A stretch of 37,017 nucleotides of DNA from Lachnospiraceae bacterium (GTDB lineage: Bacteria > Bacillota > Clostridia > Lachnospirales > Lachnospiraceae). The translations under genes and the position numbers were made by a program. Positions 26,119 to 34,917 of the stretch are shown here, one piece after another. A model generated the notes under the pieces. The model was not told the DNA's origin. It was given only the letters and a program-made list of their open reading frames with translations, and did no database searches. The stretch lies in assembly GCA_017441585.1 (NCBI GenBank), contig JAFRWW010000034.1:1-37017 (forward strand), in the 5' to 3' direction. The stretch's first letter is position 1. Each line of letters starts with the position of its first letter.

Positions 26119-27657
26119 ATGCAGACTAATGTTTTAGAATATCTGGAATACAGTGCGCAAAGGTTTCCCGAAAAGACAGCCTATGCAGATGCGGATTCTA
26201 AGCTTTCTTTCGGTGAACTCCTCGATATGGCGAGGCGTATAGGTTCATCCGCCGCTTTGGCTGTTGATGTGCCCGCGGGACCGGTGCCGGTCTTGCTTAA
26301 AAAAAGCCCCATGGCACTGGCCGGCTTTTTCGGAGTCATGTATTCGGGTAATGCCTACGTGCCTCTGGATGTGGAGATGCCCGCAGCCAGGCTGTCCCTG
26401 ATAAAGGAAAATCTGAAGCCCAAGCTGGTGCTCACGGACAGGGAACACGAGGCCATGGCCCGTGATATCTTCGGTGAAGGTATCAAAGTGATCACCATAG
26501 AGACGGCTCTTTCAAAAGAGGCGGATGATGAGCTGCTTTTGAGTATCGGGAGAAAGCATCTTGATACGGATCCAGCCTATGTGCTTTATACCTCCGGGTC
26601 CACCGGAGTGCCCAAGGGCGTGGTGGTGAGCCATCGCAGCCTTATAGATTATATGGACAGCTTCTGTCCGGCGGTAGGTGTAAGATCCGAAGATGTGATA
26701 GCATCCCAGGCGCCTTTTTATTTTGACGCATCCCTCATTGATATATACTGTACACTGAAAATGGGTGCGACTCTCCATATAGTTCCGCTTGAGTTTTTCA
26801 GCATCCCCTTAAGGCTGATGGAATTTTTGCAGGATAAAAGGATCACCATGATAAGATGGGTGCCTTCAGCCATGGGCATAGTGTCCACCTTTAAGGCTTT
26901 TAAGTCTTTAAGACCTGACAGTCTCAGGCTTATCATATTCGGAGCCGAGTCCATGCCCATGAAGTGTTTTAATTACTGGAGAGAGAATTATCCCGAGGCT
27001 GATTTTGTACAGATATACGGCCCCACGGAGATCACGGGCATATGTACCTATCATCATATCACCGGGGATGTTTCGGACCTTAAGGTACTTCCCATCGGAA
27101 GGGCGCTTTATAACAGCGGGGTATTTTTGCTGGATGAAAAGGGTGGGCTCATAGATGAGAAGGATGCCGGCAGGGTCGGCGAGATCTGCGTAAAGGGCAC
27201 CTGCCTGGCGCATGGTTATTACAATGATCCCGAGCGCACGGCGGCCGTGTTTGTGCAGAATCCTTTGAACCCCTACTATCCTGAGAGGATATATCGCACC
27301 GGTGACATGGCCTCTTACAATGAGGCCGGCGATCTGGTATTTGCAGGACGCAGGGATTTTCAGATAAAGCATATGGGCCACAGGATCGAGCTGGGAGAAA
27401 TAGAGAATGCTGCTGTATCCTTGGATATCATCAGCCGGGCGGCCTGCTTTTTTGACGAGAAGAAAAATAAGATCCACATGGCTTATGAGGCCAAAGGAGA
27501 ATCGGAAGGGAAGGCGGATGAAGCTGCCATCATGGCTGCTCTTGGAGAGAAGCTTCCCAAATATATGATACCGAATGTGTATCATCCTGTTGAGAACCTT
27601 CCACAGACTGCTACGGGAAAGGCCGACAGAGGTAAACTTAAGGAAATGTTTTTGTAG
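26119..27657 (+). CDS. DltA-like amino acid adenylation enzyme
   Basis: The 512-residue protein is an ANL-family adenylation enzyme: core A3 motif YTSGSTGVPKGVVVSH (157-172), IYGPTE (299-304), YRTGD (392-396), RRDFQIKHMGHRIELGEIE (411-429) and catalytic Lys501 (TATGKADR). It is closest in layout to D-alanine-poly(phosphoribitol) ligase (DltA), which loads D-Ala on DltC. Asp203 (FYFDAS) matches the Asp that binds the substrate amino group. The position of the DltA Cys linked to D-Ala choice (F-C-G-E) is Gly275 (FGAE), so the substrate may differ. It is followed by carrier, MBOAT and SGNH genes. A default annotation would be DltA. Confidence 0.88.
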   Translation: MQTNVLEYLEYSAQRFPEKTAYADADSKLSFGELLDMARRIGSSAALAVDVPAGPVPVLLKKSPMALAGFFGVMYSGNAYVPLDVEMPAARLSLIKENLKPKLVLTDREHEAMARDIFGEGIKVITIETALSKEADDELLLSIGRKHLDTDPAYVLYTSGSTGVPKGVVVSHRSLIDYMDSFCPAVGVRSEDVIASQAPFYFDASLIDIYCTLKMGATLHIVPLEFFSIPLRLMEFLQDKRITMIRWVPSAMGIVSTFKAFKSLRPDSLRLIIFGAESMPMKCFNYWRENYPEADFVQIYGPTEITGICTYHHITGDVSDLKVLPIGRALYNSGVFLLDEKGGLIDEKDAGRVGEICVKGTCLAHGYYNDPERTAAVFVQNPLNPYYPERIYRTGDMASYNEAGDLVFAGRRDFQIKHMGHRIELGEIENAAVSLDIISRAACFFDEKKNKIHMAYEAKGESEGKADEAAIMAALGEKLPKYMIPNVYHPVENLPQTATGKADRGKLKEMFL

Positions 27658-27669
27658 AGGAGGAGTGTT

Positions 27670-27897
27670 ATGAAGGACAGAATAATAGAGATGCTGGAAG
27701 CTATTCATCCGGGAATCGATTATGAGACCACAGGTTCCCTCATTGATGACAGGATCCTGGATTCCTTTGACGTGGTTTCCCTGGTGGGAGATCTGATGGA
27801 TGAATTTGACGTGGAGATCGGGGCAGATCTGATGGTTCCCGAGAATTTTAATTCGGTTGACGACATAGTGGCGCTCATTGAGGGTCTGGAAGGCTGA
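27670..27897 (+). CDS. DltC-like acyl/aminoacyl carrier protein
   Basis: The 75-residue acidic helical protein has the phosphopantetheine site D-S-F-D (LDSFDVVSLV), with the serine at about residue 37, and the family tail PENFNSVDDIVALIE. It would carry the activated residue as a thioester. It starts 12 nt after the adenylation gene with GGAGGAG upstream, and its stop overlaps the next start (TGATG). Confidence 0.9.
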   Translation: MKDRIIEMLEAIHPGIDYETTGSLIDDRILDSFDVVSLVGDLMDEFDVEIGADLMVPENFNSVDDIVALIEGLEG

Positions 27898-29483
27898 TGA
27901 GCTACGCGTCCTTGGCTTTTGCCGGTTTTGTGGCGCTGGCGCTGGTGCTTTACTATATAGTGCCCGCCAGATTCAGGTACGTCATCCTGCTCATATTCAG
28001 TTATGTGTTTTATGTGATGGCCTGTAACAAATATGTGATCTATATCATCGTCACCACGGTGAGCACATATTTTATCGCCCGTTTGATGGAAAGATCGGAT
28101 GTGTCCTTAAAGGCGGCACTGTCAAAAGAGGGGATAGAAAAGGAAGCGAAGAAGGCGCTGAAAAAGCAGAATAAGAGTCATAAAAAGACTCTGCTGACTT
28201 TTGCGCTCATCTTTAATTTCGGCATACTGGCAGTACTTAAGTACGGCGACTTTGTCATAGCGAACATAAACCTTGTCAAACTGAATGTTTTTCATTCCAC
28301 TTCATTTCTGGGATTCATCAATCCGGTATTGCCGCTGGGTATCAGTTTTTATACTTTCCAGTCTATGGGATATCTCATAGACCTGTATTATGGCAAATAT
28401 GAGTGCGAGAAGAATTTTCTTAAGACGGCGCTTTATGTGAGCTATTTTCCCCAGATCATCCAGGGCCCCATCAGCAGGTTCAATGATCTTTCAAAGACTC
28501 TTTTTTCGGGGGCGTCCTTTAACAGCCTGAATATGAAATACGGCCTGTACCGCATATTCTGGGGACTGTTCAAGAAACTGGTAGTGGCTGACAGGGTGGC
28601 TGTGTATGTGACGAACACCATCGACCGGTATCAGGAGCTTCGGGGAGTATATCTGCTCATAGCTGTTTTCTTTTATTCCATGCAGATATACGGTGATTTT
28701 TCCGGAGGTATAGACATAACCATCGGCGTGTCACAGCTCTTTGGCGTAAAAGTGACCGAGAATTTTGACAGACCGTTTTTCAGCAAATCGGTATCCGAGT
28801 ACTGGAACCGTTGGCATATGACTCTGGGAACCTGGTTTAGGGATTATATCTTTTATCCCATCACCGTTTCCAAGAGCATGATAGACCTGGGCAAAAAGTG
28901 CAGGAAGCTTCTGGGAGAGGCCCTGGGTAAAAGAGTGCCCATATACATAGCCATGTTCACGGTGTGGTTTACCACGGGACTGTGGCACGGCGCCCAGTGG
29001 AGATATATCATCTGGGGACTTTTGAACTTTGTCATCATACTCATATCTACCGAATGCGAGGGCGTGTTCGGTCGAATAAACGGATTCCTTAAATGGGAAG
29101 GTACCTTTATCCAGAGGCTTTTCAGGGTGGTGAGGACCTTTTTGATCATGAGCTTTTTAAGGGTGTTTGACCTGTCGTCGGCAGGCATATCCCAGGCGCT
29201 GTTCGTGATCAGGAAGTCCCTTACGGATATATCCCTTCCGGCCTTGGATATGATGACCGAACTGGGACTGGATGAAAAGGAGTTAAAGGCGGCGGTTATC
29301 GGCATAGTGATAATGTTTGTCTTTGACCTGATACAAAGGAGAGGATCCGTGACCGACAGGCTTATGAGGGCGCCCCTTATGGTGAGATGGTCCCTGACGG
29401 CGGCTCTGGTGATCGCAGTGGTGATCTTCGGAAGCTACGGCCCCGGATATGATTCGAGGGCTTTCATCTATCTGCAGTTCTGA
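27897..29483 (+). CDS. MBOAT family O-acyltransferase (DltB/AlgI-like)
   Basis: The 528-residue multi-pass membrane protein shows the MBOAT core: YFPQIIQGPISRF, SEYWNRWHMTLGTWFRDYIFYP (His307) and TTGLWHGAQWRYIIWG (His364, the usual active-site His). DltB in the Dlt pathway moves D-Ala from the carrier protein across the membrane; AlgI does the same kind of step for alginate acetylation. The gene overlaps the carrier gene by 1 nt. Its length exceeds classical DltB (about 400) and resembles the AlgI branch. Either assignment is possible, but coupling to a carrier and adenylation gene supports the Dlt-like role. Confidence 0.92.
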   Translation: MSYASLAFAGFVALALVLYYIVPARFRYVILLIFSYVFYVMACNKYVIYIIVTTVSTYFIARLMERSDVSLKAALSKEGIEKEAKKALKKQNKSHKKTLLTFALIFNFGILAVLKYGDFVIANINLVKLNVFHSTSFLGFINPVLPLGISFYTFQSMGYLIDLYYGKYECEKNFLKTALYVSYFPQIIQGPISRFNDLSKTLFSGASFNSLNMKYGLYRIFWGLFKKLVVADRVAVYVTNTIDRYQELRGVYLLIAVFFYSMQIYGDFSGGIDITIGVSQLFGVKVTENFDRPFFSKSVSEYWNRWHMTLGTWFRDYIFYPITVSKSMIDLGKKCRKLLGEALGKRVPIYIAMFTVWFTTGLWHGAQWRYIIWGLLNFVIILISTECEGVFGRINGFLKWEGTFIQRLFRVVRTFLIMSFLRVFDLSSAGISQALFVIRKSLTDISLPALDMMTELGLDEKELKAAVIGIVIMFVFDLIQRRGSVTDRLMRAPLMVRWSLTAALVIAVVIFGSYGPGYDSRAFIYLQF

Positions 29484-29495
29484 GTATGATACAGA

Positions 29496-29562
29496 GGTCA
29501 TTCTGAGCATGGCTGAGAATCTTATAAGATCAGCGCCTTCATTTCATTCCTCAGGATGACAA
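29496..29562 (+). repeat. Complete dispersed palindromic repeat element
   Basis: The left end GGTCATTCTGAG and the right end CCTCAGGATGACAA are near-perfect inverted copies (TCATTCTGAG / CTCAGGATGA, one mismatch), with AATCTTATAAGATC as an inner palindrome. It lies in the 92-nt gap between the MBOAT and SGNH genes and could form a long hairpin in the mRNA. Confidence 0.65.
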
Positions 29563-29575
29563 TAGATATAACAGG

Positions 29576-30640
29576 ATGAAAATATTAAAACCGATCGCTG
29601 CGGCGGCGATCACTCTGATCTGTCTCTTTGTTCTGAACAGGGTGTTCACGCCGAAGTATATAAAAGAAAATACGGACGGGAGGATCACCGGAGAGTTTTA
29701 TACCCAGGCAAAGGATCCGGATGTGGTCTTTCTGGGAGCCTCCACGGTGCATTATTGTGTGAGTCCGGATTATATGTGGAAGACTTCTGGATTCACCTCC
29801 TATGACCGCTCCAACGCCTCACAGACCATGTGGCAGAGCTATTACATGCTAAAGGATACATTATCCGTCACAAGGCCTTCCCTGGTGGTGCTGGATGTGA
29901 GTTTCGTGAGGAACGGAGAGGAGTTCATAGAAGAGCCCTCCAGCCGTAAGGCCATTGACGGCATGCGCGATCCATTGGCCAAACTGGGAGCAGCCATGAG
30001 CTCAAAGGGCGAGGACGAGCAGGTGATCTCATATTTTTTGCCGGTGCTGCGTTTCCATTCCAGATGGAAGGAGCTTGACAGGGATGACTGGGTGTATGCC
30101 TTTAAGAGAATCGATGTGACTCATGACGGTTATCTTATGGACTTTTCGATAGCCAAAGAGCAGCACATATATGAAAACACGCAGCCGCCCCTTCCCGCCT
30201 TTCCGGAAAAGTCGGCGGATTACCTTAACAGGATCATAAGAGAGTGTGCCGATAAGGGAATACCGCTGTTTCTTATGAGGACTCCTTCATTTCAGACCGG
30301 CTGGTATGACGAGTATGATGAGATGATGGATGACCTTGGTGAAAAGGAAGGCCTTGCCTATGTGAATTTCACAAAAAAGGTGGAGGAGATAGGGATCGAT
30401 GTGCGGCGTGATTACATAGATGACGGCCAGCACATGAATGTTGTGGGAGCCCACAAGTTTTCAGAATATCTGGGCGGTTATCTTCGTGATAACTACGAGC
30501 TGCCCTTTCATGATAACGATGCCGTGTCAGACGTTTGGAACCGTAAGCTTTCGGTATATGAAAGCGCGGTGGAAGCGGGCATGGCAGACTATGAAAGCGC
30601 GCTTGAGGCCCTTGATATAAAAGAAGAGGGAGATATTTGA
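29576..30640 (+). CDS. SGNH-like secreted/membrane-anchored protein (DltD-like position)
   Basis: The 354-residue protein has an N-terminal signal-anchor (IAAAAITLICLFVL), so the rest lies outside the membrane. The SGNH/AlgX/DltD pattern is visible: catalytic-Ser block VVFLGASTVHYC (Ser56) and the C-terminal DDGQHMN (Asp283, His286). DltD-type proteins complete transfer to the surface acceptor. This one is in the same place of the operon as DltD but is short and diverged, so its acceptor is unknown. A dispersed repeat separates it from the MBOAT gene; the AGG just before the ATG is a poor ribosome site. Confidence 0.8.
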   Translation: MKILKPIAAAAITLICLFVLNRVFTPKYIKENTDGRITGEFYTQAKDPDVVFLGASTVHYCVSPDYMWKTSGFTSYDRSNASQTMWQSYYMLKDTLSVTRPSLVVLDVSFVRNGEEFIEEPSSRKAIDGMRDPLAKLGAAMSSKGEDEQVISYFLPVLRFHSRWKELDRDDWVYAFKRIDVTHDGYLMDFSIAKEQHIYENTQPPLPAFPEKSADYLNRIIRECADKGIPLFLMRTPSFQTGWYDEYDEMMDDLGEKEGLAYVNFTKKVEEIGIDVRRDYIDDGQHMNVVGAHKFSEYLGGYLRDNYELPFHDNDAVSDVWNRKLSVYESAVEAGMADYESALEALDIKEEGDI

Positions 30641-30644
30641 CCCA

Positions 30645-31862
30645 ATGGAGAATTCGAGAGAGATTTCCTTAAAACGAGCAGCCAGACTGAAGGCGGCGAT
30701 GGATGATTATGTCGCATTCAGAAAGGCACATATAGACGAGGAAGCCAAAAAAGATGTGGCCGGCATGAAACGGCGCATCATGGAGTATTTTAATGCAACC
30801 GAAGATGATTGGCGTGACTGGAAATGGCAGGTTTCAAACCGCATATCCTCGGCCGATGTGATAGGTGAATTCCTGAATCTTTCACCTGAGGAAAAGAAGG
30901 GGATCACGGATGTGGAAAAGACCTATCGCTGGGCCTGCACACCCTATTATCTGTCCCTTATGTCAAAGTCGGATCACAGCTATCCCATAAACAGGATGGC
31001 TATTCCCAGCATAATGGAGATGGATGACTACGGCGTGGCAGATCCCATGGATGAGGAACACACCAATCCGGCGCCCTGTATCACCAGACGCTATCCCGAC
31101 AGGCTTATAATCAATGTGACCAGCGCCTGCGCCATGTTCTGTCGGCACTGCCAGAGAAGAAGGCTCATCGGCGAGTGCGATTCCACCAGATCAAGGGAAG
31201 ATATACTGGCTGCGATTCAGTATATAAGAGAAAATGAAGAGATCAGGGATGTGCTGGTGACAGGCGGAGACCCGCTGCTTCTGGATGATTCCTACATAGA
31301 ATTTGTACTTAAGGAACTGCGCACCATAGAGCATGTACAGATCTTAAGGATAGGTACCAGAGTTCCGGTTACCATGCCCCAGAGGATCACGCCCCAGCTT
31401 TGTGAGATGCTGAAAAAATATCATCCCCTTTATATCAATCTGCAGTTCAATCACCCGGATGAGGTGACGGCTGAAGCTAAGGCAGCCTGCACGGCCCTTG
31501 CGGATGCGGGCATAGCCCTGGGTAACCAGATGGTCTTCTTAAAGGGGATCAATAATGATAAATTTATAGTAAGGCTTCTGAATGAAAGGCTTTTAATGGC
31601 CAGGGTCAAGCCTTATTATATCTTCCATCCCAAGCAGGTGATAGGAACAAGACATTTTTCCATACGTATATCGGAAGGTCTGGAGATAATGAGATACCTT
31701 CGCGGTCAGACTTCGGGTCTGGCCATACCCACATATATTCTGAATGCTCCCTTCGGTCTGGGTAAGATACCCCTGCTTCCCGAATACATAATCGAGAATT
31801 CTTCCGAGGGCGTAAAGCTCAGAACCTGGGAGGGCGGAGAAATAGAGATAAATGAAGATTGA
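30645..31862 (+). CDS. eam: Glutamate 2,3-aminomutase (KamA family)
   Basis: The 405-residue radical-SAM, PLP-dependent enzyme belongs to the lysine 2,3-aminomutase family: Cys162/166/169 (CAMFCRHC) bind the cluster and Lys374 (NAPFGLGK) is the PLP lysine by alignment. The two Asp residues that bind the lysine side-chain amine in lysine 2,3-aminomutase (D293 and D330) are Lys330 (FHPKQVIG) and Asn367 (LNAPF) here, with the same spacing of 37. That swap is the signature reported for glutamate 2,3-aminomutase, so the product is probably beta-glutamate. It starts 4 nt after the SGNH gene and overlaps the next gene, which places it in the Dlt-like unit. Confidence 0.85.
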   Translation: MENSREISLKRAARLKAAMDDYVAFRKAHIDEEAKKDVAGMKRRIMEYFNATEDDWRDWKWQVSNRISSADVIGEFLNLSPEEKKGITDVEKTYRWACTPYYLSLMSKSDHSYPINRMAIPSIMEMDDYGVADPMDEEHTNPAPCITRRYPDRLIINVTSACAMFCRHCQRRRLIGECDSTRSREDILAAIQYIRENEEIRDVLVTGGDPLLLDDSYIEFVLKELRTIEHVQILRIGTRVPVTMPQRITPQLCEMLKKYHPLYINLQFNHPDEVTAEAKAACTALADAGIALGNQMVFLKGINNDKFIVRLLNERLLMARVKPYYIFHPKQVIGTRHFSIRISEGLEIMRYLRGQTSGLAIPTYILNAPFGLGKIPLLPEYIIENSSEGVKLRTWEGGEIEINED

Positions 31863-34860
31863 TCACTTTCAGGATAACGACATAAGGGTCAATGAGAGGC
31901 TGACGAAGGCGCTTTTGCTTTTTGTCCCTCTGATCCTTGCGGCGTTTTTACCGGTAGGCCGGCATATTGTAAGTATTCCGGAGAATGAGTTATATTCACT
32001 TGTACCTGTCTGTTTTTTCTTTTTGTCCTCGCCTTTCATCCTGGGATTATTCAAACCGGCTTCTTCATTTCTCAAGTATTACACTATAATCGACATATCC
32101 GTTTTCGTGGCATTTTTGAACATGATCCCTTTTAAGGGACTGTATCCTGCATGTGTGCTGGGAGTGGTCATTTCTCTTTTGTATTTTGATCCCGTGCTCA
32201 CTGCTTTTTCCGGGATCATGAATTATCTGCTGCTGATCTGTGTCTTTGGTTATGACGTCTTTATCAAAAGCAAAGATCATCAGGAGGCTTTTATGGCTTC
32301 GTTGCCCGGGATCGGTATTTATTCCTTGGAATTTCTCATAGTCGCTCCCGTGGCTTACATCATCGCCCTCAGGGTGACCAGACGTATCGAGGAAGGCAAC
32401 CGGCTGGCCATGAAACTGGAGGGAGCCACCAAGAGGTATGAATTGGCTCTGGACAGCTCCAGGGACGTCATATATGAGTATGACATAGCGGAGGATCGGT
32501 TCAAGTATTACGGCGTGCTTCTGGGAAGCGATATGCGTGATAAGGAGGAGGCCCGGGAGGCGGTGGTCATCGATCATATGATGGTGATGCTGCAGCAGGG
32601 GCATGTGCTCCATCCCGATGACGTGGGCCTCATAGAAGATATCATAGCCGGAAATGACAGCGATCTGGTACAGGTCAGGATGGTAAATGGAGATGACTTC
32701 GACTGGTTCGAGGTGGAGAGCAAGGTGATCTACGAGGATAACTATGCCGTGAGGATAGTGGGCAAGATCCGCAACATCACCGGGACCAAAATGGAGGAAC
32801 AGGAATTCCTTCATACTTCGCGAAAGGATTCCCTCACCGGTTTTTATGACAAGATAGTGGGCATGCGGATAATACGCAGGCATATGACCCAGGTAGGCCG
32901 GATGGATACCCAGCAGTTTCTGTATATCGCACTTAAAAATGCAGAGGATATAGGAAAGTCATGCGGGTCGGTGTATCTGGACGCCCTGCTTTTAAGACTG
33001 GCGGATATCCTCATCGAAGAGGTGTCCGATATGGATCTTCCGGTGCGTCTGTCAAAAACGGAGTTTGTACTCTATCTGGTAAACAGGAATCCCGCCATGA
33101 TGGAACAGCTCATGGCAAGAGTCAGGAGCGAGTTGTCCAGAGTCTATGTCAGTGATGATATCCCCGAGGGTATGAACCTGAGGATGGATGTCTATGATAC
33201 TTTGGATGACCTGGAGCAGGGGACAGGGAGCAGTGAAGACGATCCTGGCTATTATGACAGCATGGACGACAGTTACAGGAATGACATGGTGAGCTTTGCC
33301 TTTAATCTGCTGGAGAGGTCAAAGGATTTTGAGAACGCCATCAATCTGCTGCTGGACCGCATCGGAAATATGTACCGTCTGGATTCCGTCAGGATACTTA
33401 GGGGTACCTCCATTAGAAACGTTTACAGGTGTGTATATGAGTGGATCGCACCGGAGGCGGAAAATGATACCATCGGCCATATCCTCGGCATGGATACGGA
33501 CGTGGGCGGCTTAAGGCAAAAGAGCGATGTCTTTTTGTGCGACAGTGCGGATATAAGCGAGGACGGCGGATATTTTCTCTTCTACGGCGCCGTATTCAAG
33601 GGTGCCATGAGGCCGGTGTTGGAGGAGAAGCTAAAGGAACTGACAAACATCATGGCCACCTTTATAGGCAAGAGATTTGCGGACAGCGCGAATCGGGCCA
33701 AATCCGACTTTTTGTCCTCCGTATCCCATGAGATACGCACTCCGGTAAATGCCATAGCGGGTTATGCGGATCTGATACTGCATGAGTCCACCTCAAATGT
33801 GGTGGAAAATTATGCGGAGAACATAAAGACTTCCTCCAACAATCTGCTGGGTATAATCAATGACATACTGGATCTGTCAAAGATGGAAGCAGGCAAGTTC
33901 CAGATAGTTCCCGAAAGATATTTCCTGCATGAGATAATCCAGGAAGTAAAGAATATCATGTATATCCAGATCGGCGATTCTCCGGTTTCGCTGGTTACAA
34001 ATATAGATTCTTCGGTGGGTGACGGTCTCATAGGAGACGGTATGCGCATCAGACAGATATTCATCAATCTTCTGAGCAACGCAGTCAAATTCACCGAGGA
34101 GGGACAGATAGGCATCGATATAAGCTGGGATACCACTGCTCCCGAAGAGGGGATTCTGACCTGCTGCGTATGGGATACCGGCATAGGCATCAGGGAAGAT
34201 GAGCTGCACAGGATCTTTTCGGCTTATGAGCAGACCGATACCCGACATAAGCACAGGATAAAGGGCACCGGACTGGGACTGGCCATCACCAAACAGCTGG
34301 TGGAACTTATGAACGGAACCATCAGAGTGGAGAGTGAATACGGAAAGGGTACCAGGATGATCTTTACCCTGCCTCAGGAGATGTTCGATGCCGCACCCTA
34401 TGACTATAACGAGAGCAGCGAGGCGAAGGCTTCAAGGAAGCCGGTGGTGCCTTTCACGGCGCCCTGGGGTCGTGTCCTTCTGGTGGATGATAATCAGGTC
34501 AACCTGGAGGTGGCAAAGGCCCTGCTTTCACACTACAAGGTGATGATGGAAACCGCTTCAAGTGGGCGTGAGGCTCTTAAGATCCTGGAGCAGGATACCT
34601 TCTTTGACCTGATCTTCATGGATCATATAATGCCGGAGATGGATGGTCTGGAGACTGCCACGGCTATCAGGAAGAGCGGCAATCCCACACTCGAGGGCAT
34701 CCCGATAGTGGCCCTCACCGCAAACGCGGATGTACAGGAGATGGAAGAACAGTTCATCCTGGCGGGGATAAACGGCTATCTGCAAAAGCCCATAGACCTT
34801 AATGAGCTTGCAAAGATAATGGTTAGATTCATACCTGATGAAAAGAAGGAAGCATCGTGA
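31852..34860 (+). CDS. Hybrid histidine kinase with PAS, degenerate GGDEF and receiver
   Basis: The 1002-residue protein has about six N-terminal membrane segments (about residues 18-180), a PAS domain (about 195-315), a GGDEF-like domain (KDSLTG at 325-330, but SKTEF at 401-405 in place of GG[D/E]EF, so probably inactive), a GAF-like region, a HisKA/HATPase kinase core (phospho-acceptor His626 in SVSHEIRTP; HATPase motif with GTGLGLAI) and a C-terminal receiver with phospho-Asp924 (FMDHIMPEMDG). Its start overlaps eam by 11 nt, so it is likely co-transcribed and could sense envelope state for this region. No output protein is nearby. Confidence 0.88.
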   Translation: MKIDHFQDNDIRVNERLTKALLLFVPLILAAFLPVGRHIVSIPENELYSLVPVCFFFLSSPFILGLFKPASSFLKYYTIIDISVFVAFLNMIPFKGLYPACVLGVVISLLYFDPVLTAFSGIMNYLLLICVFGYDVFIKSKDHQEAFMASLPGIGIYSLEFLIVAPVAYIIALRVTRRIEEGNRLAMKLEGATKRYELALDSSRDVIYEYDIAEDRFKYYGVLLGSDMRDKEEAREAVVIDHMMVMLQQGHVLHPDDVGLIEDIIAGNDSDLVQVRMVNGDDFDWFEVESKVIYEDNYAVRIVGKIRNITGTKMEEQEFLHTSRKDSLTGFYDKIVGMRIIRRHMTQVGRMDTQQFLYIALKNAEDIGKSCGSVYLDALLLRLADILIEEVSDMDLPVRLSKTEFVLYLVNRNPAMMEQLMARVRSELSRVYVSDDIPEGMNLRMDVYDTLDDLEQGTGSSEDDPGYYDSMDDSYRNDMVSFAFNLLERSKDFENAINLLLDRIGNMYRLDSVRILRGTSIRNVYRCVYEWIAPEAENDTIGHILGMDTDVGGLRQKSDVFLCDSADISEDGGYFLFYGAVFKGAMRPVLEEKLKELTNIMATFIGKRFADSANRAKSDFLSSVSHEIRTPVNAIAGYADLILHESTSNVVENYAENIKTSSNNLLGIINDILDLSKMEAGKFQIVPERYFLHEIIQEVKNIMYIQIGDSPVSLVTNIDSSVGDGLIGDGMRIRQIFINLLSNAVKFTEEGQIGIDISWDTTAPEEGILTCCVWDTGIGIREDELHRIFSAYEQTDTRHKHRIKGTGLGLAITKQLVELMNGTIRVESEYGKGTRMIFTLPQEMFDAAPYDYNESSEAKASRKPVVPFTAPWGRVLLVDDNQVNLEVAKALLSHYKVMMETASSGREALKILEQDTFFDLIFMDHIMPEMDGLETATAIRKSGNPTLEGIPIVALTANADVQEMEEQFILAGINGYLQKPIDLNELAKIMVRFIPDEKKEAS

Positions 34861-34870
34861 CAAATAAAAA

Positions 34871-34900
34871 CGCTCCGGACGAAGCCGGAGCGGTCTTTAC
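34871..34900. terminator. Bidirectional terminator between the kinase gene and rpsT
   Basis: CGCTCCGG (34871-34878) pairs with CCGGAGCG (34885-34892). On the - strand the stem is followed by TTTTTATTTG, an excellent terminator for rpsT. On the + strand the tail (GTCTTTAC) is weaker. Confidence 0.8.
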
Positions 34901-34917
34901 AAAAGTGTGATGATGTC

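Noticed and set aside
26119..30640. Plain D-alanylation (dltABCD) operon
   Set aside because: Not excluded, but the gene order, long MBOAT, diverged SGNH protein and Gly275 in the pocket differ from classical dlt, so symbols were not assigned.
30645..31862. Lysine 2,3-aminomutase or EpmB
   Set aside because: The two lysine-binding Asp are replaced by Lys330 and Asn367, and no efp or epmA gene is nearby.
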